A stretch of 64,000 nucleotides of DNA from Streptosporangiaceae bacterium NEAU-GS5 (GTDB lineage Bacteria > Actinomycetota > Actinomycetes > Streptosporangiales > Streptosporangiaceae). The notes beneath the pieces were generated by a model. It was not told the origin of the DNA. It was given only the letters and a program-made list of their open reading frames with translations, and ran no database searches. The translations under genes were made by a program, and so were the position numbers. Where the stretch lies: the NCBI GenBank assembly GCA_017592665.1, contig JAGFNW010000004.1:1-64000 (forward strand). The letters run 5' to 3'. Positions 25,411 through 34,701 of this stretch are shown piece by piece (the stretch's first letter is position 1; each line of letters opens with the position of its first letter).

Positions 25411-26277
25411 TCAGCGGGAGACCCGGCGAAGTTTGTCGGGGTTGAGCACGAAGCCGATCTCGGTGATCAGGTTGTCGGCCACGGTGAAGCCCATCACGCC
25501 GACGACCGCCCCGCCCACGTCGAAGACCAGGCCGGATGCCCCGTTGACCAGGCCTGCCCGCGGCGTCACGGCGTGTCTGGCCGCGATGGCGATCAGCAGC
25601 CGCGCGACATTGCCCGCGCCGGTGACGGGACGGCGCGCCACTCCGGCGATCACGCCGCCGCCGTCCGAACGCAGCACGACAGCGGGATCGAGCACCGAGA
25701 TCAGCCCCGCCACGTCACCTTCGAAGCACGCCTTGGAGAACGCCTCGACCGCACGCGCGTGCTGCGCCCGATCCGGGGTGAAGCGCGGCGCGCGGCGGCG
25801 GATGTGGGCACGGGCCCTGCTGACCAGCTGGCGGCAGGCCTCCTCGCCCCGCCCGACGACGTCGGCGACCTCGCCGTACGACAGATCGAGGACGTCGTGC
25901 AGCACGAAGGCGGTCCGCTCCGCGGGCGTGAGCGACTCGAGCAGGACGAGCATGGCCATGCTGACCGACTCGTCCAGGGTGATCTTGTCTTCGGGGCTCA
26001 GGCCGGCGTCGACGACAGGCTCGGGCAACCACGGGCCGACGTAGCTCTCGCGCCGGGCCCTGGCGGAGCTCAGCTTGTCGAGGCTGATCCTGGAGACCAC
26101 TGTGGTCAGCCACGCCTGCGCGTTCCGCAGGCCGCCGCCGTCGGCCCTGGCCAGGCGCAGATACGCCTCTTGCACCGCGTCCTCGGCGTCGGCCATCGTG
26201 CCGAGAATCCGATAGGCGACATCCGTGAGATGGGCGCGGTGCCGCTCGAACTCGGCCGCGACGTCGCTGCTGTCCAC
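25411..26277 (-). CDS. sigJ: ECF41-type RNA polymerase sigma factor SigJ
   Basis: 288 aa. Sigma region 2 (AYRILGTMADAEDAVQEAYL) and region 4 (LTPAERTAFVLHDVLDLSYG) are followed by a SnoaL-like C-terminal domain. The ECF41 hallmarks are present: GPWLPEPV in the linker and an NPDKL motif near the end (GFVLNPDKLRR). In this family the C-terminal domain replaces an anti-sigma factor and tunes core binding. Targets are usually an adjacent oxidoreductase or hydrolase; here the alpha/beta-hydrolase downstream is the candidate. Confidence 0.93.
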   Translation of the reverse strand: MDSSDVAAEFERHRAHLTDVAYRILGTMADAEDAVQEAYLRLARADGGGLRNAQAWLTTVVSRISLDKLSSARARRESYVGPWLPEPVVDAGLSPEDKITLDESVSMAMLVLLESLTPAERTAFVLHDVLDLSYGEVADVVGRGEEACRQLVSRARAHIRRRAPRFTPDRAQHARAVEAFSKACFEGDVAGLISVLDPAVVLRSDGGGVIAGVARRPVTGAGNVARLLIAIAARHAVTPRAGLVNGASGLVFDVGGAVVGVMGFTVADNLITEIGFVLNPDKLRRVSR

Positions 26278-26346
26278 TGCCCCCGGCCTTCCGTACTCGT
26301 TTGCGTATTAGACGACGTACGACCCTGGGTTGTGACAGGCGGCCCC

Positions 26347-26862
26347 TCACAGGAGGCCGGCCAGCTTGTAGAGAACCAGGGAGCCGGCGACGGCGACGTT
26401 GAGGGACATCCCGGTGCCGACCATCGGGATCTCGACGACCGTGTCCAGCAGGGGCAGCGCCTCGTACGGGATGCCGTCTCCCTCATTCCCGAGGACGATC
26501 ACCGTGCGCCGCCGCGCGGCCGGCAGGTCTCCCAGGCGTACGGCGTCGTCTGCCAGCTCCACCCCGACGATGGCCGAATCGCCGGCACGCTGCCGGGCGA
26601 GCCAGTCGAGGGGATTGCCCACGCGATGAACACAGGACGACCGGCGCAGGGTGTTGCCCCGGGCCAGCGCCTGGTCGATCCAGGGGCGGCGCGGCACGAC
26701 CAGGCAGGCGCCGACGGCGTCGCAGGTGCGCAGCAGGGTGCCGAGATTGACGTCGTACTTGGGCCACAACGGCGCGGCGAGCAGATGATCCCAGCAGCGG
26801 TGCGGGCGATGGCGGCGCTGGGCGCGCAACTCGTCGCGAGTGCGGACCCACGTCCCCGTCAT
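26347..26862 (-). CDS. TrmH/SpoU-family RNA 2'-O-methyltransferase
   Basis: 171 aa, a single SPOUT domain. The three motifs of the family are in order: NLGTLLRTCDAVGA (motif 1), VIVLGNEGDGIP (motif 2) and IPMVGTGMSLNVAVAGSLVL (motif 3, trefoil knot with SAM site). It lacks the N-terminal substrate-binding domain of rRNA methyltransferases such as RlmB, so it is nearer the tRNA-type/minimal members. The RNA target cannot be named. Confidence 0.9.
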   Translation of the reverse strand: MTGTWVRTRDELRAQRRHRPHRCWDHLLAAPLWPKYDVNLGTLLRTCDAVGACLVVPRRPWIDQALARGNTLRRSSCVHRVGNPLDWLARQRAGDSAIVGVELADDAVRLGDLPAARRRTVIVLGNEGDGIPYEALPLLDTVVEIPMVGTGMSLNVAVAGSLVLYKLAGLL

Positions 26863-27094
26863 GCGACCGAGGGGTGCTCGAGCGCCCCCTTTCGTGTAAT
26901 GAACGTCACCCCTTCAGGCTACCCGCCTACACCTGCCATCCGTTGCCATCCGTCGGGGTACGTCACCTGATCGGGCACCATCGCCCACGCACTGATCCGT
27001 CTGCGTCCAGGACACGCTGGTCGTGACCCGATAGACACTCGGCGATTCGAGGGATCGGTCGGCCGTGAGGCGTGAACACGTTAGAGAATGAGGC

Positions 27095-28597
27095 ATGCCC
27101 ACCTGGCGGGACGAAATACCCACAAGCGGCTCGGTCGAATTGCCGCCCGACCCGCGCGCGCTCGACGGTCTCGGACGGAATCATTCGCTTGAGACGGCCG
27201 TCGCGGACCTCGTGGACAATTCCATCGATGCAGGCGCGAGCAACGTGCTCATCCGCTTTGTGCGAGTCGAGGGCAGGTTGCGTGCACTGTACGTCGTCGA
27301 CAACGGACACGGCATCCCCGAGTCCAAAATCGACTCCGCCATGACAGTGGGGGGTCGACGCCAGTACGGCTCGAGCGACCTTGGGAAGTTCGGCCTCGGG
27401 CTCAAGGCCGCCTCGTTCAGCCAGGCCCGGAGCCTCACCGTCCTTTCGAAGGCATTCGGATCGCGCGCGGTAGGCCGCCGATGGCTGCTGAAACCGGATC
27501 GTAGAGGCTTCCATTGCGACGTCGTCTCGACCGAGTTCGCAGACGACGAATTCGAGCGTCGATGGGGCATCGCCGAGATGGACACCGGAACGGTCGTCCG
27601 GTGGGACGACGTCACCGGCTTCCCCGCCACTTCTGACGACGGTCGTGTAGAGCGCTTCATCTCAAGTGCCGCAAGCGCGCTCCGGACCCATCTCGGCCTC
27701 GTGTTCCACCGGATCATCGAAGCGGCCAGGGTCACGATCGAGATCGACGTGGAGGACGTCGATATCGACTCACCCGGCCCGCGGATTCCGGTTGAGGCGA
27801 TCAATCCGTTCGGTTATGCCAGGTCGGGCAACGCCGCCTATCCGAAGAATTTGACCGCTCGTGTCGGCGATCTAGAGATCCGCTTCGCATGCCACATCTG
27901 GAGCGGACGGTCGAGCCTCCCTCAGTTCAGGTTACCGGGCGGAGCCGAGAGCCGGCAGGGCATCTACTTCTACCGTCGCGGTCGGCTGCTTCAGGCGGGT
28001 GGCGGATGGCACGGCATGCGTCCGATGGATCGCAGGCTCCAACTCGCTCGCGTGGCGGTGGAAATCGACGACGATGTCCTGCGACTGTTCACCATGAACC
28101 CTGAGAAGTCGAAGGTCAATGTCGGCCCAGAGTTCACACAGTTGGCCGAGCACAGCAAGGCGGAGGACGGCACGACCTTCCATGACTACCTGGAAGCGGC
28201 CGAGGAGACGTATACGGACTCGCGCAAGCGCAGTCACGAGCGGCGGAAAATGGCGCCGCTCGGCAAAGGAATCGCCCCGGAGCTGCGAAGAGCCATCGAG
28301 CGCGAGGTCCCGTTCGACGAGGATCTGGAGCCGATCGACATCAGATGGAAGCCCTTCCCCAATGAAGACTTCTTCGCGATCGACAGGGAGGCACGTGCCC
28401 TGTGGCTGAACGAGAGATACCGCCCGGAAGCAAGAGTCGCGCGCCGTAGCGTGAACGACGCTCCATTGCTCAAAGCGTTGCTGTATCTCGTCGCGGAGAA
28501 CCTGTTCCACGGCGAGTATCTCGGTGCCAGGGACAGAGACAACATCGCCTTGTACCAGGAGATCCTCACGGCCGCCGCAAAGAGCGACCAGCCGTGA
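27095..28597 (+). CDS. MORC/MutL-type GHKL ATPase of a restriction-like defence system
   Basis: 500 aa. The Bergerat fold is explicit: LETAVADLVDNSIDAGA (N-box, about 33-48), VVDNGHGIPES (about 68) and SSDLGKFGLGLKAAS (G-box, about 92-106). An S5-like region and a basic C-terminal helical part follow (RSHERRKMAPLGKG). Iyer, Abhiman and Aravind (2008) described such MutL/MORC-like ATPases beside Z1 ATPases, PD-(D/E)XK nucleases and DNA methylases; the next two genes match. The stop overlaps the next GTG by 4 bases. It probably acts as an ATP-driven DNA clamp that senses or remodels target DNA (inference). Confidence 0.85.
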   Translation: MPTWRDEIPTSGSVELPPDPRALDGLGRNHSLETAVADLVDNSIDAGASNVLIRFVRVEGRLRALYVVDNGHGIPESKIDSAMTVGGRRQYGSSDLGKFGLGLKAASFSQARSLTVLSKAFGSRAVGRRWLLKPDRRGFHCDVVSTEFADDEFERRWGIAEMDTGTVVRWDDVTGFPATSDDGRVERFISSAASALRTHLGLVFHRIIEAARVTIEIDVEDVDIDSPGPRIPVEAINPFGYARSGNAAYPKNLTARVGDLEIRFACHIWSGRSSLPQFRLPGGAESRQGIYFYRRGRLLQAGGGWHGMRPMDRRLQLARVAVEIDDDVLRLFTMNPEKSKVNVGPEFTQLAEHSKAEDGTTFHDYLEAAEETYTDSRKRSHERRKMAPLGKGIAPELRRAIEREVPFDEDLEPIDIRWKPFPNEDFFAIDREARALWLNERYRPEARVARRSVNDAPLLKALLYLVAENLFHGEYLGARDRDNIALYQEILTAAAKSDQP

Positions 28598-29571
28598 CCG
28601 CCGAGAACCGCCACATGAGCCTGGAAAGCCTGGCGTACTTCCTATCTAGTCCGGCTGCGATGGTGCACCTGATCAGCGGGACTCCTGAGCTGGTGCTCTT
28701 CCTCGACCCTCAGCGACGGGAAATCGGTCTCCGGGCGCGGCCGACACCCGGTGAGCCCCACCCCGATACCGGCCTTGAATACGTGCGCCTGCGTTCGGTG
28801 CAACGGGGGCGCGATCGACATGTCGAAGTCGTGGTGACCGAACCTGGACTGTTCCTCGACGCCTATCCCTTCCTGTGCGCCGTCGCCGACCGCGTGCAAC
28901 TCCAGGGGCTGAGCCTGGGCGCGGCCCTCGATGACACCTTGCGGATCCTGGCCCGTCTGCTCGCCCGTCGGGACACCTTCTCCACAGAGCAGGAACTGGG
29001 GCTTGTCGGCGAGATCATGTTTCTGCTCAGACTGATCAGAAGCATCGGCCCGGACGAGGCGTTGCATGCCTGGCGTGGATCGGAGAGAGAGGAGCATGAC
29101 TTCTCGATCCGAGGACACGACTTAGAGGTCAAGACGACAAGCGGGGAGCGGCGAACTCACTGGATCGGGTCTCTGACTCAACTGCTGCCCACGCCCGGAC
29201 GTCCGCTCTGGTTGATCTCGAATCAACTCACCACGGCCGAGTTCACCGACGGACACAGTCTGCCGGATCTCATCGAGATGGCCCGACGGCGGCTTGGATC
29301 GCTGAGTACGGTCTTCGACCGCAAGTTGGGCGGCGCTGGATGGCAGGAGGCGTATACGGACACATGCCGTCGACGGTGGCGCAGGCGCGCGGCCTCGGTC
29401 GCATTCGCCGTCGTCGAGGGCTTCCCCAGTCTCACTCAGGACAAGATAAGCGGCGTTCCGCTGGTTCGCATCTCGGACGTCAGTTATCGCGTCGACCTGA
29501 CCGAGCAGCCGGTGGGCGCAGCCGTTCCGGAGTTCATACTGGATGTCCTGGACCACGGAGGGTTCTCATGA
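28594..29571 (+). CDS. PD-(D/E)XK-motif nuclease (DUF4420-like)
   Basis: 325 aa, GTG start overlapping the MORC-like stop (GTGA). The restriction-type core is visible: LGLVGEIMFLLRL (helix with Glu, about 136), EEHDFSIRGHDLEVKTTSGE (catalytic Asp and Glu-x-Lys, about 167-180) and LWLISNQL (following strand). This is the 'PD-(D/E)XK motif protein' normally found between a MORC-like ATPase and a Z1 protein. It is the likely effector that cuts unmodified DNA. The stop overlaps the Z1 start by 4 bases. Confidence 0.88.
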   Translation: MTAENRHMSLESLAYFLSSPAAMVHLISGTPELVLFLDPQRREIGLRARPTPGEPHPDTGLEYVRLRSVQRGRDRHVEVVVTEPGLFLDAYPFLCAVADRVQLQGLSLGAALDDTLRILARLLARRDTFSTEQELGLVGEIMFLLRLIRSIGPDEALHAWRGSEREEHDFSIRGHDLEVKTTSGERRTHWIGSLTQLLPTPGRPLWLISNQLTTAEFTDGHSLPDLIEMARRRLGSLSTVFDRKLGGAGWQEAYTDTCRRRWRRRAASVAFAVVEGFPSLTQDKISGVPLVRISDVSYRVDLTEQPVGAAVPEFILDVLDHGGFS

Positions 29572-32471
29572 CGAAAGAATTCCGCAAAGCCTACTTGGCG
29601 GCCTTGAAGTCGATGGAGGAGACAGGCCCTCGGGACTTACGCGCCATTGCGAAAATGTTGAGTGACGACCCTGAAGTCGAATTCGACGACGATTGCCTAC
29701 AGCGCTACCTGATGGACGCGCATGTCGATGACACGCTCAGCAGGCGCATCCACCTGCGTCTAGCCATATGGGACAGCGCGGAGCCCTCCGAGGATTGGAC
29801 GAAAGGCACCCATCCGAACTCGGAGGAACGCCGAGCGGAGATCGCGCGGCGGCTGAACGTGGGCGATCAGACCGCCGTGTATCTCCGACGGCGCTATCCG
29901 ATCGCCGGTGTGGAGGAGCCGATCACGATCGCCGACCAGTGGAACCCGTGGTATACGGACGCCGTCCGCCGGCAGCGGGATTTCTACTGGAATCATTACA
30001 GCGCGTTCCTCTTGGACAAGCGCGGCTGGTCTCCCGCGGCCGTGGCGGGCCTGGACGTGGCCACGGATCGGGTGATCGAGAGACTCGCGGACCCGACCCG
30101 CGAGGACGCGTATCAGGCCAAGGGTCTCGTCGTCGGCCACGTCCAGAGCGGCAAAACGGCCAATTTCACAGGTGTTCTGGCAAAAGCGGTCGATGTCGGC
30201 TACCGATTGGTCATCGTTCTGACCGGCACGACCGACCTGCTCCGTGCTCAGACACAGCGACGCCTCGACATGGAACTCGTCGGTCGAGAGAACATCCTGC
30301 GCGGCATCGACGTGTCGGATCGCGAGGCCGGCGACTCGCTCGACTACCAGGACGACCCCGACTGGATCGAGGAGGGGTTCGTCCGGCATGGCACTCGCCC
30401 TTCGGACGTGGGTTACCCGGATATCCACCGCCTGACGACGCATCAGTTCGACTACAAGAGCCTTCAACAGGGCATAGCCGCCCTTGATTTCGAGAAGCGC
30501 GAGCGCACTCAGAGGTTCTTCGAACCCGACAATCTGTTCCACAGCGATGCACGGCTGCTGGTCGTGAAGAAGAACGCGACCGTCATGGGCAAACTGGCGC
30601 GAGATCTCAAGAAGATCACGGCCCGCCTCGGCGAGATCCCGACGCTCATCATCGACGACGAGTCGGATCAGGCGTCGGTCAATACCAGCAACCCGAAGAA
30701 ATGGGAAACGGACCAGGTCAAGCGGACCGCCATCAACAGGCTGATATCAGAATTGCTCACCATGCTGCCTAGAGCCCAATACGTCGGCTACACGGCCACA
30801 CCGTTCGCGAACGTCTTCATCGACCCCAGCGACTCCGAAGACATCTTCCCCAAGGATTTTCTCATCTCGTTGAGCCGGACGCCTGGTTACATGGGCGCCT
30901 CCGACTTCCACGACCTCGACTCGTCCCTCGAGCCGTGGCAGCGGACCTTCGCGAACTCGGCCGAAAGGGCGCACGTGCGCAAGCTCCGAGCGGAGGACGC
31001 GGACGACGACGAGCTCCTGGAGGCCATGGACGCCTTCGTGCTGACAGGCGCCGTGAAGATCTATCGAGAACGTCAAGGCGTCGCCTCCTTCAGGCACCAC
31101 ACGATGTTGGTCCATGAGGCGATGAAACGTGATGTCCATCGTGAGCAGGCCTTCAACATCCAGGGCCTTTGGAAGTCGGCAGGCTACTTCACGGCGGCGT
31201 CGCACGATCGTCTACGCGCGCTCTATGAAGAGGACATCCTCCCGGTGGCGCAGGCGAATGGTGAGGGCATGCCGATCCCCGAGACCTTCGATGATCTACT
31301 GCCGCATCTGGGCGAGGCCGTTTCGCACATCGGCTCCAGCGGAAATCCGGTCATCGTGGTGAACAGCGAAAGGGACATCGAGCAGGAAGAGCTCGACTTC
31401 GACCGGAACAGGGTCTGGCGCATCTTGATCGGTGGCAACAAGCTCGCGCGCGGATTCACGGTCGAAGGCCTGACCGTGTCGTACTACCGGCGGCTCACAC
31501 GACAGGCCGACACGTTGATGCAGATGGGTCGATGGTTCGGCTATCGCAAGGGATTCAAGGACCTCGTCCGCCTCTACATCACACCCGAACTGTACGAGGC
31601 CTTCGAGGCCATCGTGCTCGACGAGGAGCACTTCCGCTCCGAGCTCCGCCGCTACGCCGAGTTCGTGGATGACAGGCCTCAAGTCACCCCGCAACAGGTC
31701 CCGCCCCTCGTCACGCAGCACCTTCCCTGGTTGAAGCCCACGACCCCGAGCAAGATGTACAACGCCATACTTGCCGAACGCCGCTCACCCGGAGTGGGGA
31801 TCGAACCGACCGGCTACCCGGACAAGCCGACGTTGATCGAGACGAACACACGAGCATTCATACCGCTGTTGACGACGGCGACCCGGACCGTGGATTTCCG
31901 GGTGGCCGGGGGCGCGAATTTCCCAGCGCTCATCGGCCTGACGCCACATTCGACGATGCTCAGCGTGATGTCGGCCTTGGAGTGGGTGGATCCCGACCAC
32001 TTCGCGCCGGACCTCGCGTGGTTGCGCAAGCTCGGACCTGATCAGATCAAGGACTGGGCCGTCATTCTTCCGCAGCACGTCCGCAGCGGCGAGACGCGGG
32101 CGATGCTGCTGACGATCGGCCCCCTCAGCCTTCACAAACGCGAGCGCCGTCGCCCGCCGTATTTCGGGGCCATAAGCGCTCCTCGACATCGAACGCCCGC
32201 CAAGCGCATCGCCGGGTCGGAGTCGTCGACCGGAGACCCCGTGGCCGACGATCTCGCCAAACCCCGGAGAGGCGCAATCCTCATCTATCCAGTGATCGAG
32301 AGCGATGTGGTATCGGTAGCTCGCGGCCAGGAGGTCGCACCGCAGGACGTGATAATGGCCTTCCACCTGGTCGCGCCCGCCGACGCTCAGGCGTTCGACC
32401 GACGATTGGTGACATTCACCACGCGGGACAGCGGTAACGGCGATTCTGCGATCATCAACGTCACGCGCTAG
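29568..32471 (+). CDS. Z1-domain superfamily 2 ATPase/endonuclease-associated protein
   Basis: 967 aa from the ATG at 29568; a longer upstream frame is ignored because ATGA coupling fixes the start. Walker A is GHVQSGKTANFTG (about 190), Walker B TLIIDDESDQASVNT (about 360), and the Z1 signature is GGNKLARGFTVEGLTVSYY (about 622) with ADTLMQMGRWFGYRKGF (about 648, arginine finger). Z1 proteins are helicase-like ATPases confined to methylation-linked defence loci. Here it would move or unwind DNA for the nuclease encoded just before it. It is the last gene of the coupled triplet. Confidence 0.92.
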   Translation: MTKEFRKAYLAALKSMEETGPRDLRAIAKMLSDDPEVEFDDDCLQRYLMDAHVDDTLSRRIHLRLAIWDSAEPSEDWTKGTHPNSEERRAEIARRLNVGDQTAVYLRRRYPIAGVEEPITIADQWNPWYTDAVRRQRDFYWNHYSAFLLDKRGWSPAAVAGLDVATDRVIERLADPTREDAYQAKGLVVGHVQSGKTANFTGVLAKAVDVGYRLVIVLTGTTDLLRAQTQRRLDMELVGRENILRGIDVSDREAGDSLDYQDDPDWIEEGFVRHGTRPSDVGYPDIHRLTTHQFDYKSLQQGIAALDFEKRERTQRFFEPDNLFHSDARLLVVKKNATVMGKLARDLKKITARLGEIPTLIIDDESDQASVNTSNPKKWETDQVKRTAINRLISELLTMLPRAQYVGYTATPFANVFIDPSDSEDIFPKDFLISLSRTPGYMGASDFHDLDSSLEPWQRTFANSAERAHVRKLRAEDADDDELLEAMDAFVLTGAVKIYRERQGVASFRHHTMLVHEAMKRDVHREQAFNIQGLWKSAGYFTAASHDRLRALYEEDILPVAQANGEGMPIPETFDDLLPHLGEAVSHIGSSGNPVIVVNSERDIEQEELDFDRNRVWRILIGGNKLARGFTVEGLTVSYYRRLTRQADTLMQMGRWFGYRKGFKDLVRLYITPELYEAFEAIVLDEEHFRSELRRYAEFVDDRPQVTPQQVPPLVTQHLPWLKPTTPSKMYNAILAERRSPGVGIEPTGYPDKPTLIETNTRAFIPLLTTATRTVDFRVAGGANFPALIGLTPHSTMLSVMSALEWVDPDHFAPDLAWLRKLGPDQIKDWAVILPQHVRSGETRAMLLTIGPLSLHKRERRRPPYFGAISAPRHRTPAKRIAGSESSTGDPVADDLAKPRRGAILIYPVIESDVVSVARGQEVAPQDVIMAFHLVAPADAQAFDRRLVTFTTRDSGNGDSAIINVTR

Positions 32472-32654
32472 GGACCGGACCGTCGATGCCGGCGGCCTCC
32501 GCGATCACGCCAAGGAGACGAGGTTCACCGGCGATTCCCCGAGTTTCAAGATCACTGTGTAACGTAGTCGGTCCAGGAAGATCGCACAGGTTGCGGCGGT
32601 TTTGGTAGATCATCATCGTCCTCTGATCTGTGCCCGCCGAACCCAGGAGTACGC

Positions 32655-33725
32655 GTGTTCCAGCCCGAGATCGTCGACCTGTTCGCCGGGCCGGGCGGGC
32701 TGGACGTGGCAGCACGATGGCTGGACGTTCCCGTGGCCGGAATCGAATGGGATCAGGGGGCTTGCGCAACGCGAAATGCCGAGGAGCTCGCCACCCACAT
32801 GGGTGACGTGCGCGACTTCAAGCCTGGGGACTTCAAGAATGCGAACGTCCTGGTCGGCGGCCCGCCATGTCAGACGTACACCGTTGCGGGGAATGGCGCG
32901 GGGCGCCGCGCATTGGACAACGTCCGCCGGTTCGCTCAACGGATGGCTCGGGGCGATGATGTGACCGCGCACCTGGATCGGCTGGAGGACGTTCGCACCG
33001 GCCTGGTCCTGGAGCCTTTGCGATGGGCTCTCGAAGCGAAGCGAACAGGCCGTCCGTACGACGTGATCGTCCTGGAGCAGGTGCCGGCCGTGCTGCCCGT
33101 ATGGGAGGCCATGCGGACCATTCTTCAGGGGGAGGGCTACTCCGCGGAATGCGGCGTCCTGCATGCCGAGGAATACGGCGTGCCGCAGACCCGTCGCAGG
33201 GCGATCCTCGTCGCACGGCTCAAGGGCAACGCCGCGCTTCCAACGCCTACACATAGACGTTTCCAGGCGAACGTCCCGCGTGACGCAGGAGACCAATCGC
33301 GACTCCCGTGGAGGACGATGGGCGACGTACTGGACCGACCAGAGTGGTTCGAGATCGTGTCCAACTACGGCACGGGGGGCGACCCGAAGGCGCGTGGTCG
33401 TCGCACTTCTGATCAGCCCGCGTTCACGGTCACGGGCAAGATCTCTCGTAACAAGATCCTGAGGCGTGACGGCCGATCCGCCGACCCCGACCGATTCACT
33501 CACGCCGAGGCGGGACTGCTACAGACGTTCCCGTCGACCTACAAATGGACAGGCAAAGACATCGCGCAGCAGATCGGTAACGCCGTACCACCACGTCTGG
33601 CCGCTCATGTCCTCGCTGCGGCTCTCGACCTCGGCCATGAGCCTCTTCGCAAGATCTTTCCCGATTTGGCCGAACTCGATGAAAAGGCGACTGCTATCAG
33701 AACCGGCCAGATCAGCGCATTCTGA
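32655..33725 (+). CDS. DNA (cytosine-5)-methyltransferase, active-type
   Basis: 356 aa from a GTG with CAGGAG upstream. Motifs: I DLFAGPGGLD, IV GGPPCQTYT (catalytic Cys about residue 72), VI LEQVPAV (the usual ENV is EQV), VIII VPQTRRRAIL, IX FTVTGKISR and X IGNAVPPRLAAHV. The target-recognition domain lies in between (about 200-280). It transfers methyl from SAM to C5 of cytosine and is the likely protective enzyme of the island. A 183-base gap separates it from the Z1 gene, so it has its own promoter. Its 3' end faces the second methyltransferase 7 bases away. Confidence 0.93.
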   Translation: MFQPEIVDLFAGPGGLDVAARWLDVPVAGIEWDQGACATRNAEELATHMGDVRDFKPGDFKNANVLVGGPPCQTYTVAGNGAGRRALDNVRRFAQRMARGDDVTAHLDRLEDVRTGLVLEPLRWALEAKRTGRPYDVIVLEQVPAVLPVWEAMRTILQGEGYSAECGVLHAEEYGVPQTRRRAILVARLKGNAALPTPTHRRFQANVPRDAGDQSRLPWRTMGDVLDRPEWFEIVSNYGTGGDPKARGRRTSDQPAFTVTGKISRNKILRRDGRSADPDRFTHAEAGLLQTFPSTYKWTGKDIAQQIGNAVPPRLAAHVLAAALDLGHEPLRKIFPDLAELDEKATAIRTGQISAF

Positions 33726-33732
33726 CGTGGAC

Positions 33733-34701
33733 TCACCCGCACAGCGCATCTGCGATCTGATGACCCAATGCCTCGGCAAGCGGCGGCGGAACCGCTTGGG
33801 CCAGTTGCCGATAGGCGGAGGTCTTGCCTCCGGCGATGGTCCAATCATCGGGGAAGCCCTGTAGTCGCCGCACCTGATCGATGGTGAGTTTCGGTAGGCC
33901 ACCTCTGCCCGCCTTCGGATCCAATGGAAAGTGCGGATCGGGCACGTGGTCGCCCAGACTGCCGCCGTTTATGCCGACGGCCTCCCAACATCGCTTCGAA
34001 CGAGTAGGGCCGAGATCGGCCCCACCGTGGTTCTTGGAGCCGCCTATGATCGTCGGTGCGACCTGATCCGCCAGCCGAGCCCATTCGTCGGCGTGGATCC
34101 ACCCTCGGCTTGCCATGGACTCACGCAGTGCCTCTCCAAGAGTCGTCGCCTGAGCGTCGCCTTCGGGCCATGTGAAGCGCGTGAAGTCTTCTGATCGCAT
34201 TGCTACGAGAAGGCCGTTTCGGCGAGTCTGTGGAACACCGAAGAGCTGGGCGTCGAGTATGTGCCAGTCCCAGACGTAGCCCAAGTGCTTCAGCTCGCTC
34301 TCGACGAAGTCGCGTACGCTCGTGAAGCGGGGACTGAGCAGGTTCGGCGTACATTCGAGCAGGATCGCCCGAGGCTGAACATCCATGGTCAGGAAGATGG
34401 CCGTGCGTAAGAGATCTCTATCGTCCGCCACACCCTGCTGCCTGCCCGCGATGGAGAACGGAGCCGAGGGAAGGCCGCCCGAAAGAAGATCGACGTAGGC
34501 GACACCTTCGTGTTCGGTGCCGACGAAGTCGTTGAGATCGGTTTCCAGAACACGCCAGCGTGGCCGGTTGGCTCGGAGCGTGGCACAGGAATGTCCGTCG
34601 TTGTCGACGAGCATGACAGGGTCGAACCCGGCACGTTCCAACCCAAGCGCCTGGCCGCCGGCACCAGCACAGATCTCCAGACTCCGGAGGCGACGTGTCA
34701 T
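33733..34701 (-). CDS. C5-cytosine methyltransferase homologue lacking catalytic Cys
   Basis: 322 aa. The SAM-binding motif I is intact (LEICAGAGGQALGLERAGF), and QTRRNGLL (VIII) and GGSKNHGGADLGPTRSKR are as in active relatives. Motif IV, normally GGxPCxPFS, reads GGLPSAPFS with Ser79 where the nucleophile Cys belongs; motif VI ENV is ECT (about 116), and the GNA of motif X is AQA. Three catalytic motifs are changed together while the frame is intact, so this is probably a non-catalytic paralogue that binds DNA or SAM, or partners the active enzyme. It is the last gene of the leftward operon, coupled by ATGA. Confidence 0.88.
   Translation of the reverse strand: MTRRLRSLEICAGAGGQALGLERAGFDPVMLVDNDGHSCATLRANRPRWRVLETDLNDFVGTEHEGVAYVDLLSGGLPSAPFSIAGRQQGVADDRDLLRTAIFLTMDVQPRAILLECTPNLLSPRFTSVRDFVESELKHLGYVWDWHILDAQLFGVPQTRRNGLLVAMRSEDFTRFTWPEGDAQATTLGEALRESMASRGWIHADEWARLADQVAPTIIGGSKNHGGADLGPTRSKRCWEAVGINGGSLGDHVPDPHFPLDPKAGRGGLPKLTIDQVRRLQGFPDDWTIAGGKTSAYRQLAQAVPPPLAEALGHQIADALCG

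Noticed and set aside
29340-29567. Long upstream extension of the Z1 protein (1043-aa frame)
   Set aside because: The first 76 codons lie inside the PD-(D/E)XK gene in another frame and have no homology; the ATGA overlap at 29568 sets the start.
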